Part shown: piece after piece, positions 34,940-44,287 of the stretch
How positions within the stretch are numbered: the stretch's first letter is position 1
Layout: each line of letters starts with the position of its first letter
DNA from: Nitrospirillum iridis
GTDB taxonomy: Bacteria; Pseudomonadota; Alphaproteobacteria; Azospirillales; Azospirillaceae
Reading direction: 5' to 3'
DNA length: 64,000 bases
Assembly: GCF_014205765.1 (NCBI RefSeq)
Contig: NZ_JACIIZ010000002.1
Coordinates: 124,001-188,000 of the forward strand
Position numbers and translations under genes: made by a program
The notes under the pieces: model-generated
The model's input: the letters and a program-made list of their open reading frames with translations, nothing else
Told to the model about the DNA's origin: nothing
Database searches by the model: none

Positions 34940-35284
34940 TTACTGTGCCGCCTTCACCACGTCCACGACCACTTCCATGCTGCTGTGCAGGTCGCAGCCG
35001 ACGATCACCTGGCCCGCCTGGGTGAAGGTCTGTGACCGTTCCTGGCCCGGCTGCTCCAGGTCCAGGTCGAAGGGAAACAAGGGGGTGTGCGAGACGACAT
35101 GATGAGGGACGACGTCATCGTTGCGGAACGTGATGGTGTCGCCGACCATGATCTTGATCTGGGAGGGCACGAAGGCGCGGCCCTTCTGGGTGACGACAAC
35201 CGTGGCCGCCGTCGCGTCGAAGGTCGGGTACAGGGTCGCCGCCAGGGCGAGGCAGCAGCAGGAAATGGCGAGATGGGCGCGCAT
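34940..35284 (-). CDS. Periplasmic cupredoxin (plastocyanin-like blue copper protein)
   Basis: 114 residues from ATG 35284 with GGAG upstream. Signal peptide to about residue 26 (FDATA-AT). The beta sandwich carries the type 1 copper ligands: His61 or His62 in VVPHHVVSH, and Cys97, His100, Met103 in GCDLHSSM. It belongs to the group often called methylamine utilization protein, though no mau genes are here. It should shuttle electrons in the periplasm. It ends convergently against the anti-sigma gene and lies near the secreted haemoglobin and DUF3034 genes, which suggests a joint redox role. Confidence 0.85.
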   Translation of the reverse strand: MRAHLAISCCCLALAATLYPTFDATAATVVVTQKGRAFVPSQIKIMVGDTITFRNDDVVPHHVVSHTPLFPFDLDLEQPGQERSQTFTQAGQVIVGCDLHSSMEVVVDVVKAAQ

Positions 35285-35569
35285 GGATGTCTCCGGTCCG
35301 AGGGGTGGTCGTCTCCCGGTTTGGGTCCCGGTTCGGACGACCATCCGCATTACGGCGCGGGCGGTCCATTGGATGCGGTGGGCGCCCGCATTTGAACGGG
35401 GGCCGGCGACGTTTTTCCCGCAACGTCTTCGCGCGTGGCATCCATGCCACAGAGTGGGGGCGGGGAATGTCGGCTTCCTTGCAACCGGGAAACCGGCCCC
35501 TTATAACTATGGGATGGTGTTCAGTGCCCCTATTCCCGGCACCCATTTCGTTGTTGGAGTGAGCAAGGT

Positions 35570-35956
35570 ATGGCCCGCGTTACCGTTGAAGATTGCGTCC
35601 TGAAGGTTCCGAACCGGTTCGAGCTGGTGATGATGGCGGCCCAGCGGGCGCGGGACGTGGCGGCCGGCGCGCCGCTGTCGGTCGATCGCGACAACGACAA
35701 GAACCCGGTCGTCGCCCTGCGCGAGATCGCGGACGAGACGGTGGTCCTGGAGAACCTGAAGAACGCCCTGATCAAGGGCCATCAGCGCGTTCAGGAACAG
35801 GACGAGCCTGAGGAAGAGATCATCGAGCTGATGGCTGGCGAGCAGGCCTGGGCCGTGCAGGCCGCCCCCGGTGAGGACGACGATCTGGCGGGTGAGGGCG
35901 AGGTCGCCGAGGAACTGGCGCAAGGTGAGGACCTCGGCGACGACGAGGGCCTCTGA
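35570..35956 (+). CDS. rpoZ: RNA polymerase omega subunit
   Basis: 128 residues. [30 protein letters not shown] is the omega signature, and [14 protein letters not shown] follows. It helps fold and assemble the beta-prime subunit and carries part of a ppGpp site in proteobacteria. The C-terminal 50 residues are an acidic tail, longer than in E. coli but usual in alphaproteobacteria. It precedes the ppGpp synthetase gene, a classic pairing. Confidence 0.97.
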   Translation: MARVTVEDCVLKVPNRFELVMMAAQRARDVAAGAPLSVDRDNDKNPVVALREIADETVVLENLKNALIKGHQRVQEQDEPEEEIIELMAGEQAWAVQAAPGEDDDLAGEGEVAEELAQGEDLGDDEGL

Positions 35957-36088
35957 GCCGGTGATGGGGCTGGTCGTGCGTGAACGTCCCGTCCCTCCTG
36001 GTTTTCCACCCATGGGCTGCTTCGTGACCGCGCGGTTCGCCCTTGCCAAGGCCCCTCTCGCTAAGGCCAGGGGCCGGGCAGGGCGTTC

Positions 36089-38266
36089 ATGATGCGTCAG
36101 TACGAGTTGGTTGAGCGGGTCCGGTCCTACGATCCCAACGCGGACGAGGACAAGCTCAACCGCGCCTACGTCTTCTCCATGAAGGCGCACGGCTCGCAGA
36201 AGCGCGCTTCCGGCGACCCCTACTTTTCCCATCCGCTGGAGGTGGCCGGTCTGCTGACCCAGCTGAAGCTGGACAGCGCCTCCATCATCACGGCGTTGTT
36301 GCATGACACGGTCGAGGACACGCTGACCACCTTGGAAGAGGTGCAGCGCCTGTTCGGGCCGGAGATCGCGCGGCTGGTGGATGGCGTGACCAAGTTGTCG
36401 CGCATCGAGCTGCAAAACCTGGAAAGCGACCAGTCCAAGCAGGCGGAGAACTTCCGCAAGCTGGTGCTGGCGATGTCGGAAGACATCCGCGTCCTGCTGG
36501 TCAAGCTGGCCGACCGCCTGCACAACATGCAGACGTTGCACTACCTGTCCAAGCCGGAGAAGCGCAAGCGCATCGCTCGCGAGACGCTGGAGATCTACGC
36601 GCCGCTGGCCGAGCGCATCGGCATCCAGCGCTGGAAGGACCAGCTGGAAGAGCTGTCGTTCAAGGAACTGAACCCGGACGCCTACGACAGCATCACCAAG
36701 CGCCTGCAGGATCTGGAGGAGCAGGGGGCCGGCCGCGTCGACCGCATCATCCATGAGCTGGTCGACACGCTGCACGAGAACGGCCTGCCCGAGGCCACCG
36801 TGTCGGGCCGGCGCAAGGCGCCCTATTCCATCTGGCGCAAGATGCAGCGCAAGAACGTGACGTTCGAGCAGTTGTCCGACGTCATGGCCTTCCGCATCAC
36901 CGTGAACTCCATCGAGCAGTGCTACCAGGCGCTGGGCGTCATCCACGCCCGCTATCCGGTGGTCCCCGGGCGCTTCAAGGACTACGTCTCCACGCCCAAG
37001 CCCAACGGCTACCGCTCGCTGCACACCACCGTCATTGGGCCGGAGCGTCAGCGCATCGAGGTGCAGATCCGCACCGACGAGATGCATGAGGTGTCCGAAC
37101 TGGGCGTGGCCGCCCACTGGGCTTACAAGTCGGACGGTAGCAACCAGCCCAAGACGGAAGGCCGGCAATACCGCTGGCTGCGCGAGCTGCTGGACATCCT
37201 GGAGCACGCGGTCCGGCCGGAGGAGTTCCTGGAGCACACCAAGCTGGAACTGTTCCAGGACCAGGTGTTCTGCTTCACGCCCAAGGGCGACCTGATCGCC
37301 TTGCCGCGCGGCGCCACGCCGGTGGATTTCGCCTACGCCGTGCACAGCCAGATCGGCGACACCTGCGTCGGCGCCAAGATCAACGGCCGCATCCAGCCGC
37401 TGCGCAGCCAGCTGCAGAACGGCGACCAGGTGGAGGTGGTGACCTCCAAGGCGCAGACGCCATCGCCGGACTGGGAAAATTTCGTCGTCACCGGCAAGGC
37501 CCGGGCGCGCATCCGCCGCTATATCCGCACCCAGCAACGCGCCCAGCATATCGAGCTGGGCCGGGCGATGATCCAGAAGATCTTCCGCCACGAGGGCTAC
37601 GATTATTCGGACAAGGCGCTGGACGGCGTCCTCAAGATCTTCCAGTACCAGTCGGTCGACGACCTGATCGCCGCCATCGGTGCCGGCCTGGCCGGCGCCC
37701 GCGACGTCTTCAACGCCGTCTTCCCCGGGCACAAGGTTGTGCAGCAGGTGACGCCGGACGAGAAGATCGTCCAGCTGACCCGCGGCAAGGTCAAGCCCAA
37801 GGGCAAGGACAGCCCGCTGCCCATCAAGGGCCTGATCCCGGGCATGGCCGTGCACTATGCCCGCTGTTGCCACCCGTTGCCGGGTGACCGCATCGTCGGC
37901 ATCGTCACCACGGGCAAGGGCGTCACCATCCACACCATCGACTGCGAGACGCTGGAGAGCTTCCACGACAGTCCGGAGCGGTGGATCGACGTCTCCTGGG
38001 ACAACGAGGCCGAGGGTGCGGACGAGAAGGTGGGCCGCATCACGGTGGTGGTGGCGAATGAGCCGGGCAGCCTGGGCACCGTGTCCACGGTGATCGGCAA
38101 GAACGCCGGCAACATCACCAACCTGAAGATCACCCACCGGACGACCGACTTTTTCGAGATGCTGATCGATATCGACGTGCATGATGTGAAACATCTGACC
38201 AATATCATCGCCGCCCTCAGGGCCACGCCGGTCATCAATTCCGTTGACCGCGCCCGGGGCCGCTGA
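36089..38266 (+). CDS. rsh: Bifunctional (p)ppGpp synthetase/hydrolase
   Basis: 725 residues. The N-terminal HD hydrolase has HDTVED (near 72-77). The synthetase domain contains GRRKAPYSIWRKM and FKDYVSTPKPNGYRSLHT, so both activities are likely intact. It is followed by TGS (VFCFTPKGDLIALPRGATPVDFAYAVH), a CC/zinc-finger region with ARCCHPLPGD, and an ACT domain (VVVANEPGSLGTVSTVIG). As in most alphaproteobacteria this single long RSH enzyme replaces both RelA and SpoT. It lies 132 bases after rpoZ. ATG 36089 and 36092 are adjacent starts. Confidence 0.96.
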   Translation: MMRQYELVERVRSYDPNADEDKLNRAYVFSMKAHGSQKRASGDPYFSHPLEVAGLLTQLKLDSASIITALLHDTVEDTLTTLEEVQRLFGPEIARLVDGVTKLSRIELQNLESDQSKQAENFRKLVLAMSEDIRVLLVKLADRLHNMQTLHYLSKPEKRKRIARETLEIYAPLAERIGIQRWKDQLEELSFKELNPDAYDSITKRLQDLEEQGAGRVDRIIHELVDTLHENGLPEATVSGRRKAPYSIWRKMQRKNVTFEQLSDVMAFRITVNSIEQCYQALGVIHARYPVVPGRFKDYVSTPKPNGYRSLHTTVIGPERQRIEVQIRTDEMHEVSELGVAAHWAYKSDGSNQPKTEGRQYRWLRELLDILEHAVRPEEFLEHTKLELFQDQVFCFTPKGDLIALPRGATPVDFAYAVHSQIGDTCVGAKINGRIQPLRSQLQNGDQVEVVTSKAQTPSPDWENFVVTGKARARIRRYIRTQQRAQHIELGRAMIQKIFRHEGYDYSDKALDGVLKIFQYQSVDDLIAAIGAGLAGARDVFNAVFPGHKVVQQVTPDEKIVQLTRGKVKPKGKDSPLPIKGLIPGMAVHYARCCHPLPGDRIVGIVTTGKGVTIHTIDCETLESFHDSPERWIDVSWDNEAEGADEKVGRITVVVANEPGSLGTVSTVIGKNAGNITNLKITHRTTDFFEMLIDIDVHDVKHLTNIIAALRATPVINSVDRARGR

Positions 38267-38442
38267 CCGGCGAAAAGACGGTGCAGGGGAGGGGCCGGCC
38301 GCGCCGTGGGGCTTGTGGCGCGAACGGCCTAGACGAAGGTGATACGGCGCTGGCGCCGTGTCGTCCCTAGGTCTAAAACAGTGCAGGTTTGTCAGGAGGG
38401 CGACACCCACCCGCCGACACTCATCCCAGGGGCAGCAGGCTT

Positions 38443-39003
38443 ATGTTCCGCCGACGTGAAAAAAGGCCATTCGCTGAAGCCGTGAAGGAAACGTTCTGGC
38501 CCACCATGGGTTGGCGCCGGGCCGGCCGGTATTGGATGCACCGCGTGGGCCGCGTGCCCGGCACGCCATACGGCATTTCCGCCGGCTTCGCCAGCGGCGT
38601 CGCCATGGCGATGACCCCCTTCATGGGCGTGCACTTTCCGCTGTCCATCGGGCTCGCCTGGCTGTTGCGCGGCTCCATCGCCGCCTCGCTGCTGGGCACC
38701 CTGTTCGGCAATCCGGTGACTTGGCCCTTCATCTGGCTGGCGACCTACCGCCTGGGGTGCTTCGTCCTGCACACGCATCCCCACGGCAACGGCCCCATGG
38801 AGCTTTCGTGGAACGTGCTGCGCCACAGCGCCTGGCAGGTGGTGGCGCCCATGACGGTGGGCGGGTTCCTCTCCGCCGCCCTGACCTGGCCCCTGGTTTT
38901 TATGGTGTTGCGTCCCCTGATCGCGCGTTACAAGCATCACCGTATCGCCGCCAGCCACCACCATCCGGTCCTGGAACATCAGCCCAGGTCCGCCGGAGAT
39001 TGA
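38443..39003 (+). CDS. DUF2062 membrane protein
   Basis: 186 residues. An amphipathic N-terminus is followed by the DUF2062 core [36 protein letters not shown] and [16 protein letters not shown], then two or three more spans and a His-rich tail. The family has no proven function. Its fixed position between rsh and pdxJ in alphaproteobacteria suggests a basic envelope role. Only one base separates its stop from the pdxJ start, so they are co-translated. Confidence 0.88.
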   Translation: MFRRREKRPFAEAVKETFWPTMGWRRAGRYWMHRVGRVPGTPYGISAGFASGVAMAMTPFMGVHFPLSIGLAWLLRGSIAASLLGTLFGNPVTWPFIWLATYRLGCFVLHTHPHGNGPMELSWNVLRHSAWQVVAPMTVGGFLSAALTWPLVFMVLRPLIARYKHHRIAASHHHPVLEHQPRSAGD

Positions 39004-39004
39004 T

Positions 39005-39769
39005 ATGAGCCTCGTGCCGCCGTCCAACTTCCCGGGCCAGCGCCTGCGACTGGGCGTGAACATCGACCACGTGGCCACCATCCGCAACGCCCGTGGCGGC
39101 GCCCATCCCGATGTGCTGCGCGCCGCCCATCTGGCCGCCGACGCTGGTGCGGACGGCATCACCGCCCACCTGCGCGAAGACCGCCGCCACATCCGGGACA
39201 GCGACATCGACCGCCTGATGTCGGAGATTTCACTACCGCTGAACCTGGAGATGGCGGCGACGGAGGAGATGCTGGCCATCGCCCTGCGCCACCGTCCGCA
39301 TGCGGCCTGCCTGGTGCCGGAACGCCGGCAGGAGCGGACCACGGAGGGCGGGCTGGACGTGGTCGGCGGATACGATCATCTTGCCCCCCTCATCGGCCGC
39401 CTGAACGACGCCGGCATCCGCGTGTCATTGTTCATCGCGCCTGAACGGGACCAGCTGGACGCCGCCCGCAAGGTCGGCGCGCCGGTGGTGGAACTGCACA
39501 CCGGCCGCTACGCCGATGCCGAGGACGCCGCCGAGGTGGAGATGGAACTGGCGCGTCTGGCGGACGCCGCCCGGCACGCGGAGGCCATCGGCCTGGAATG
39601 CCACGCCGGCCACGGCCTGCGCTTCGACAATGTCGTGCCGGTCGCCGCCTTGCCCCAGCTGCGGGAATTGAACATCGGCCATTTCCTGGTGGGCGAGGCC
39701 GTCTTCGTCGGCCTGGAGGGCGCCATCCGCCAGATGCGCGTATTGATGGACCAGGCGCGGGCCATTTGA
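39005..39769 (+). CDS. pdxJ: Pyridoxine 5'-phosphate synthase
   Basis: 254 residues. It condenses 1-deoxy-xylulose 5-phosphate with the PdxA product to form pyridoxine phosphate. Motifs: [31 protein letters not shown], and [15 protein letters not shown], all family signatures including the catalytic Glu and His residues. ATG 39005 has CGGAG upstream inside the end of the previous gene. It overlaps acpS by one base (TGATG), giving the common pdxJ-acpS pair. Confidence 0.97.
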   Translation: MSLVPPSNFPGQRLRLGVNIDHVATIRNARGGAHPDVLRAAHLAADAGADGITAHLREDRRHIRDSDIDRLMSEISLPLNLEMAATEEMLAIALRHRPHAACLVPERRQERTTEGGLDVVGGYDHLAPLIGRLNDAGIRVSLFIAPERDQLDAARKVGAPVVELHTGRYADAEDAAEVEMELARLADAARHAEAIGLECHAGHGLRFDNVVPVAALPQLRELNIGHFLVGEAVFVGLEGAIRQMRVLMDQARAI

Positions 39770-40245
39770 TGAGTCCCGGCGCTTTCCAGCCCGGGAGCGT
39801 GATCCTGGGCATCGGCAACGACCTGATCGACATCACCCGCATCGAGAAGACGCTGGCACGCTTCGGACAGCGCTTCGTCGAGCGGGTGTTCACCGATGTG
39901 GAACAGGCCAAGTCGGACCGTCGCGCCAAGTCCGGCGGCCGGGCCGCCAGCTACGCCAAGCGCTACGCCGCCAAGGAGGCCTGCTCCAAAGCGCTGGGCA
40001 CCGGCTTCCGTGAAGGCGTGTTCCACCGCGACATGGGGGTCATCAACCTGCCCAGCGGCCAGCCGACATTATGTCTCACCGGTGGCGCCTTGGAGAGGTT
40101 GCGGGCGATGACCCCGCCGGGCATGGTGGCCCGCATCCACCTGACGCTGACGGATGAGCCGCCGCTGGCCGAGGCCTTCGTCATCATCACCGCGGCGCCG
40201 GCCGATGGGGTTGGCAATGGCCCGGGCAACAGTGGTATCGCTTGA
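39769..40245 (+). CDS. acpS: Holo-[acyl-carrier-protein] synthase
   Basis: 158 residues. It moves phosphopantetheine from coenzyme A to acyl carrier protein. [15 protein letters not shown] gives the metal-binding Asp, and [19 protein letters not shown] gives the second catalytic Glu and Lys. Slightly longer than the 120-140 residue norm because of N- and C-terminal extensions. Translationally coupled to pdxJ and followed by lepB. Confidence 0.96.
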   Translation: MSPGAFQPGSVILGIGNDLIDITRIEKTLARFGQRFVERVFTDVEQAKSDRRAKSGGRAASYAKRYAAKEACSKALGTGFREGVFHRDMGVINLPSGQPTLCLTGGALERLRAMTPPGMVARIHLTLTDEPPLAEAFVIITAAPADGVGNGPGNSGIA

Positions 40246-40302
40246 AAATCCTGGTGGGGCCGCTAGATCGGTGCCACCCACTCTACGAGGTTGTTTCGTC
40301 CT

Positions 40303-41076
40303 ATGAGCCAGAATGATCGCGTCGGCCGCGCGGCCACCCAACCGCAGGCGGAAAGCTGGGGCGACGTGGTGCGGACGGTCATCTATGCCCTGGTGATCGC
40401 GCTGGGCGTGCGCACCGTGGCGTTCGAGCCGTTCAACATCCCTTCGGGATCCATGATCCCGACCCTGCTCATCGGCGACTACGTTTTCGTGTCCAAGTTC
40501 AGCTACGGCTACAGCCGCTTCTCCCTGCCGCTGGGCCTGCCGCTGTTCCATGGCCGCATCATGGGCAGCGTGCCGGAGCGGGGCGACGTGGTGGTGTTCC
40601 GCCTGCCGACCGATACCAGCCAGGATTACATCAAGCGCGTCATCGGCCTGCCCGGCGACCGCATCCAGATGATAGACGGCATCCTGCACATCAATGGCGA
40701 GCCGGTGAAGCGCGAGCGCATCGCGGACTACACGATGGAGACGCCGTTCGGTCGCGAGAGCAGCGTGCCGCGCTATATCGAGACCCTGCCCAACGGCGTG
40801 CAGCACACCATCATCGAGATCATGGGTGACGAGGGCGGCCTGGACAACACGCCGGTCTACACCGTGCCCGAGGGCCACATTTTCTGCATGGGCGACAACC
40901 GCGACAACAGCCAGGACAGCCGCGTCCTGACCGTCGTCGGCTACGTGCCGCTGGAGAACCTGGTGGGCAAGGCCCAGTTCAAGTTCTTCTCGCTGGAGGA
41001 GGGGGTGCACTTCTGGGAAATCTGGAAGTGGCCGACCGCCATCCGCTTCGGCCAGATCTTCAACAAGGCGCATTGA
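40303..41076 (+). CDS. lepB: Signal peptidase I
   Basis: 257 residues. An N-terminal span (about 21-40) anchors it in the inner membrane. The Ser-Lys dyad is clear: Ser50 in NIPSGSMIPTL and Lys111 in DYIKRVIGLPGD, with the later FCMGDNRDNSQDSR box. It cleaves signal peptides of secreted proteins. ATG 40303 is chosen over TTG 40291 because the ribosome site ACGAGG would touch the TTG. Next gene is rnc, five bases away. Confidence 0.97.
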   Translation: MSQNDRVGRAATQPQAESWGDVVRTVIYALVIALGVRTVAFEPFNIPSGSMIPTLLIGDYVFVSKFSYGYSRFSLPLGLPLFHGRIMGSVPERGDVVVFRLPTDTSQDYIKRVIGLPGDRIQMIDGILHINGEPVKRERIADYTMETPFGRESSVPRYIETLPNGVQHTIIEIMGDEGGLDNTPVYTVPEGHIFCMGDNRDNSQDSRVLTVVGYVPLENLVGKAQFKFFSLEEGVHFWEIWKWPTAIRFGQIFNKAH

Positions 41077-41080
41077 CGCC

Positions 41081-41818
41081 ATGGGCACGCCCGTCGCCCC
41101 TGGCGCCAACCCGCTGGACACCGGCGGTGCCGATGTCGCGACGCTGGCCGCCGCCTTGGGCCATGTCTTCACCGATCCCCGCCACTTGCTGGAGGCGGTG
41201 ACCCACCCCAGCGTGGCTGGTATCGGACGCGGTCCCCGCGCCGCCACCGGTCACTATGAACGGCTGGAGTTCCTGGGCGACCGGGTGCTGGGCCTGGTCA
41301 TCGCCGGCTGGCTGCTGGAGCGTTTCCCCGACGAGAACGAGGGCGGCCTGGCCAAGCGCCACACCGCGCTGGTGCGGGCCGAGGCCCTGGCGGGCGTGGC
41401 CGAAAACCTTGATCTGGGCCGCTATCTGCGCCTGGCCCCGGGTGAGGCCGACGCCGGCGGCCGGGCCAAGCCCGCCATCCTGGCGGACGCGTGCGAGGCG
41501 GTGATCGGCGCCCTTTACCTGGATGGCGGCCTCGATGTGGCCGGCGCCTTCATCCGCAGGCATTGGGCGGGCCGCATCGACGCCGCGGAACTGCCCCCGG
41601 TGGAGCCCAAGACCTCCCTGCAGGAATGGGCACTCGCCCGTGGTCTGCCCCTCCCGGTCTATGAGCAGGTGTCGCGTAGCGGGCTGGACCATGAGCCGGT
41701 CTTCACCGTGCGGGTGGCCGTCCAGGGCAAGGGCAGCGAGATGGGCAGCGGCCCGTCCAAACGGGCGGCGGAGAAAGTCGCGGCGCTCCAGTTGCTGAAG
41801 CGCCTGGAGACGCCCTGA
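41081..41818 (+). CDS. rnc: Ribonuclease III
   Basis: 245 residues. The RNase III signature ERLEFLGDRVLGL lies near residues 61-73, with a second acidic pair in LADACEAVIGALYLDGG, and a C-terminal dsRNA-binding domain (KTSLQEWALARGLPLPVYEQVSRSG ... SKRAAEKVAALQLL). It processes rRNA and other double-stranded RNAs. In most alphaproteobacteria era and recO follow at once; here an 8.8-kb accessory block comes first. Confidence 0.96.
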   Translation: MGTPVAPGANPLDTGGADVATLAAALGHVFTDPRHLLEAVTHPSVAGIGRGPRAATGHYERLEFLGDRVLGLVIAGWLLERFPDENEGGLAKRHTALVRAEALAGVAENLDLGRYLRLAPGEADAGGRAKPAILADACEAVIGALYLDGGLDVAGAFIRRHWAGRIDAAELPPVEPKTSLQEWALARGLPLPVYEQVSRSGLDHEPVFTVRVAVQGKGSEMGSGPSKRAAEKVAALQLLKRLETP

Positions 41819-41860
41819 CGGGGCACCCGTCCTTTGCGACGGTGGTGGATGGATGGGACC

Positions 41861-43543
41861 TCAAGCCGTGCGCACGTCATCCAGGAATCGGCTGATGGCC
41901 GCGGCCAAGGCCTCCGACCGATGAGTCAGCCCCTGGGCGGCGCCCGAGAGGTTGTGTGAGGCTTCCGTGGCCCCGGTGGCGCCGCGGAGGACGCTTTCCA
42001 CCCGGGTGGTGACCTGGGCCGTGCTTTCGCCAGCCAGATGCACGCTTCTGACGATTTCATCCGTCATGCGCGTCTGTTCCTCCACGGCGCCGGCGACGGC
42101 CAGGCTGGAGTCACGCATCGCCTCTATGGTCGTGGCGATGGCGTTCAAGGCCGCGACGGCGGTCTGGGCCACGTCCTGGATTTCGCCGATCTGACCGCCA
42201 ATCTCTTCCGTCGCCTGCGCGGTTTGGCGCGCCAGGGACTTCACTTCGGCGGCGACGATGGCGAACCCGCGGCCGGCTTCGCCGGCGCGCGCCGCCTCGA
42301 TGGTCGCGTTCAGGGCCAGCAAATTGGTTTGTCCGGCGATCTGGGAGATCATCTTGACGACCATGCCCACCTTGTCGGCGGCACCGGTCAGACCTTTTAC
42401 CAGGGTATCCGTCCGTTCCGCCTCCGCCACCGCGTCCTGCGCGGCACCTATGGATACGTCCACCCGGTTCCGGATTTCGGTCAGCGCGTCGGCGAGGTGG
42501 GTCGTGGCGGTCGCAACCTTATGGACATTGTCCGCGGCGGTATCGATGGCGCTGGCCATGCCGGTCGACGCGTCGCGGGTTTCATTCGCGCCCAGGGCGA
42601 TGGTCCGCGCCGTTTCCTCCAACTGCCGCACGCCGGCCAGGGTTTCCTGCAACGTGGACCGGGCGGCGCTGTCAAAGGTGGCGGACAGGTTGGCGATCAG
42701 ATGGGCGCGTTTGCGCTCGCTGTCGGCGGCCTTGCTTTGCTCATGGTGCAGCAGGGAACGTTCGGTTTCGTGATCCACCAGGACGGCGATGGCCGCCGCC
42801 ATGCGTCCGATCTCATCACTTCGGCGGCTAAGGGCGGGCTCGATGGCCAGATCCTGGGCCCCGGCGGACAATCGGTGGGCGATGTCCGTGAGGGTGGCGA
42901 GTGGACGGGCGATGCCTTTGGTGATGAAGCGGAACATGGCGGTGATGACGCTACCCAGCACCAAGGCGCCGATCACTAGCACGAGATAGGTGACAAGGAT
43001 GGATTGGGACACCTGCCGTTTGGCCCCATCCAGGATGGCGGCCTCCCTGCCCTTGATGGCGGTGATGGTCTCCTGCAGGCTTGCCGCCGCCCGTTCCAGG
43101 CTGCCGCTGAAGGTCAGGGTGGTGGCGACATCGCCATCGATGATGTCGAGAAGGTCGGCGCTTTTCTTGACGTATTTGCGCAGAAGGGGTTCCAGCGCGT
43201 CCAGATTCTGGACTTGGCCGATGGCGGTCGCGACGGCAAGGAATTGGGGGCTCCCCCGGTCCACCTGAGCCGTCAGCGCCTGGACCTGCTCCTTGGCGAC
43301 CCGCACCTTGTCCGCCTGCGCGCCGGTGGCCGCCAATGCCACCAGTTCGTAAAGCGCTCTGCGCTGGTTGGCCAGGGTGATGGTGAAATTGTCGATGATG
43401 GCGTCGCTTTCCACCCCTTGGACAAAGGCGGAGTCGGCCTTGGTCGCCAGTCGATGAACCGATACGACTTGAACGAGATTGAGGCACAGCGTCGCACCAG
43501 CGAGCAGGAAAAAGAGTAAAGAAACCCGTCTGGCGATCGACAT
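41861..43543 (-). CDS. Methyl-accepting chemotaxis protein
   Basis: 560 residues from ATG 43543 (GGAGG upstream). Span 1 near 8-28, a helical periplasmic region (30-180) of four-helix-bundle type, span 2 near 185-208, HAMP, and an MCP signalling domain with [45 protein letters not shown]. The cytoplasmic tip is intact, so it should couple to CheA/CheW. It has no PilZ domain, unlike the receptor at 14.6-16.8 kb. It lies 57 bases after a secreted Cache protein gene, which may encode its ligand-binding partner. Confidence 0.92.
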   Translation of the reverse strand: MSIARRVSLLFFLLAGATLCLNLVQVVSVHRLATKADSAFVQGVESDAIIDNFTITLANQRRALYELVALAATGAQADKVRVAKEQVQALTAQVDRGSPQFLAVATAIGQVQNLDALEPLLRKYVKKSADLLDIIDGDVATTLTFSGSLERAAASLQETITAIKGREAAILDGAKRQVSQSILVTYLVLVIGALVLGSVITAMFRFITKGIARPLATLTDIAHRLSAGAQDLAIEPALSRRSDEIGRMAAAIAVLVDHETERSLLHHEQSKAADSERKRAHLIANLSATFDSAARSTLQETLAGVRQLEETARTIALGANETRDASTGMASAIDTAADNVHKVATATTHLADALTEIRNRVDVSIGAAQDAVAEAERTDTLVKGLTGAADKVGMVVKMISQIAGQTNLLALNATIEAARAGEAGRGFAIVAAEVKSLARQTAQATEEIGGQIGEIQDVAQTAVAALNAIATTIEAMRDSSLAVAGAVEEQTRMTDEIVRSVHLAGESTAQVTTRVESVLRGATGATEASHNLSGAAQGLTHRSEALAAAISRFLDDVRTA

Positions 43544-43600
43544 GCCAGCCTCCAGAAATCAAAATTGGATGATCGATCGGACTCTACCGCCTGTCTGGGG

Positions 43601-44056
43601 CTACTGCTTATAGATGCCCGAGCACACAGCCAGATCACTGTCCACCTGGCAGTACATTTCCTTGGGTTCTATCTTCTTGGTGGAGGGATTTGTGAACTTG
43701 TAGTCCTGCCAGAAGGTCTTGTTAGCCTTGGCGAGGGCCATGCGCTCCTGGATGTAGAGCTTCCCGTCCACATCCTCGGCGTCGCTCAGGTTCTTGCCGA
43801 TGAGTTTCGCGTTGGCGCCGTGCGCCAGGCATGTGCCGGTCAGATCGTACACGACCACGTAAAGGTCACGGTCGGTGTAGGGCCCGCCCGCGGTGCTGAA
43901 ATCGGCGAGGGCCTTTTCGCGCCCCACCTCTTTCAGGTGGGCGACGGCGCGAGTCACCATGGCCACAGCCTCCGTTTTGGTGGCTTGACCTGCGGCCCAG
44001 GCAGGCGTCGCCAGCCCGATTGCCACGACTAGGGGCAGGTAAACGCGCGAAAACAT
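43601..44056 (-). CDS. Secreted single-Cache-domain protein
   Basis: 151 residues from ATG 44056. Signal peptide of about 21 residues (PAWA-AG). The mature part is one Cache domain of the sCache_2 kind: ATKTEAVAMVTRAVAHLKEVGREKALADFST, YTDRDLYVVVYDLTGTCLAHG, LIGKNL, and a final strand with two cysteines. Such domains bind small ligands and are normally part of a receptor; here one is free in the periplasm. Expression with the MCP gene behind it suggests a binding-protein/receptor pair. The long open frame upstream of 44056 is only antisense of the M23 gene. Confidence 0.85.
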   Translation of the reverse strand: MFSRVYLPLVVAIGLATPAWAAGQATKTEAVAMVTRAVAHLKEVGREKALADFSTAGGPYTDRDLYVVVYDLTGTCLAHGANAKLIGKNLSDAEDVDGKLYIQERMALAKANKTFWQDYKFTNPSTKKIEPKEMYCQVDSDLAVCSGIYKQ

Positions 44057-44287
44057 GGGACCCTCACCGGAATGGTCGAAACTCATGCTGTGGACATGTT
44101 GTCGACCAATACGACCTGGCGTAGTGACCGGGAGGATAGGCCGGGCGTTAATCGGTTCCTCATGTTTCATTGATCTGCGCGGGCAGTGAGGTATTCGGGG
44201 GCTCATCGGCGGCCGGGACTTTGTCTTGACCGGCGCGCGTGATCCGGCATTCTCGGCCGTGTCGTTAACCATGTTTCGGGAGGCCGT
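44057..44287. promoter_or_regulatory. Divergent promoter region, Cache/MCP and M23
   Basis: 231 bases between two divergent starts must hold both promoters. Several A/T runs are present but I cannot pick a hexamer pair with confidence. No inverted repeat longer than a few bases stands out. Confidence 0.35.

Noticed and set aside
35507-38410. Open frame of about 967 codons on the minus strand
   Set aside because: Antisense of rpoZ and rsh; composition is that of a shadow frame.
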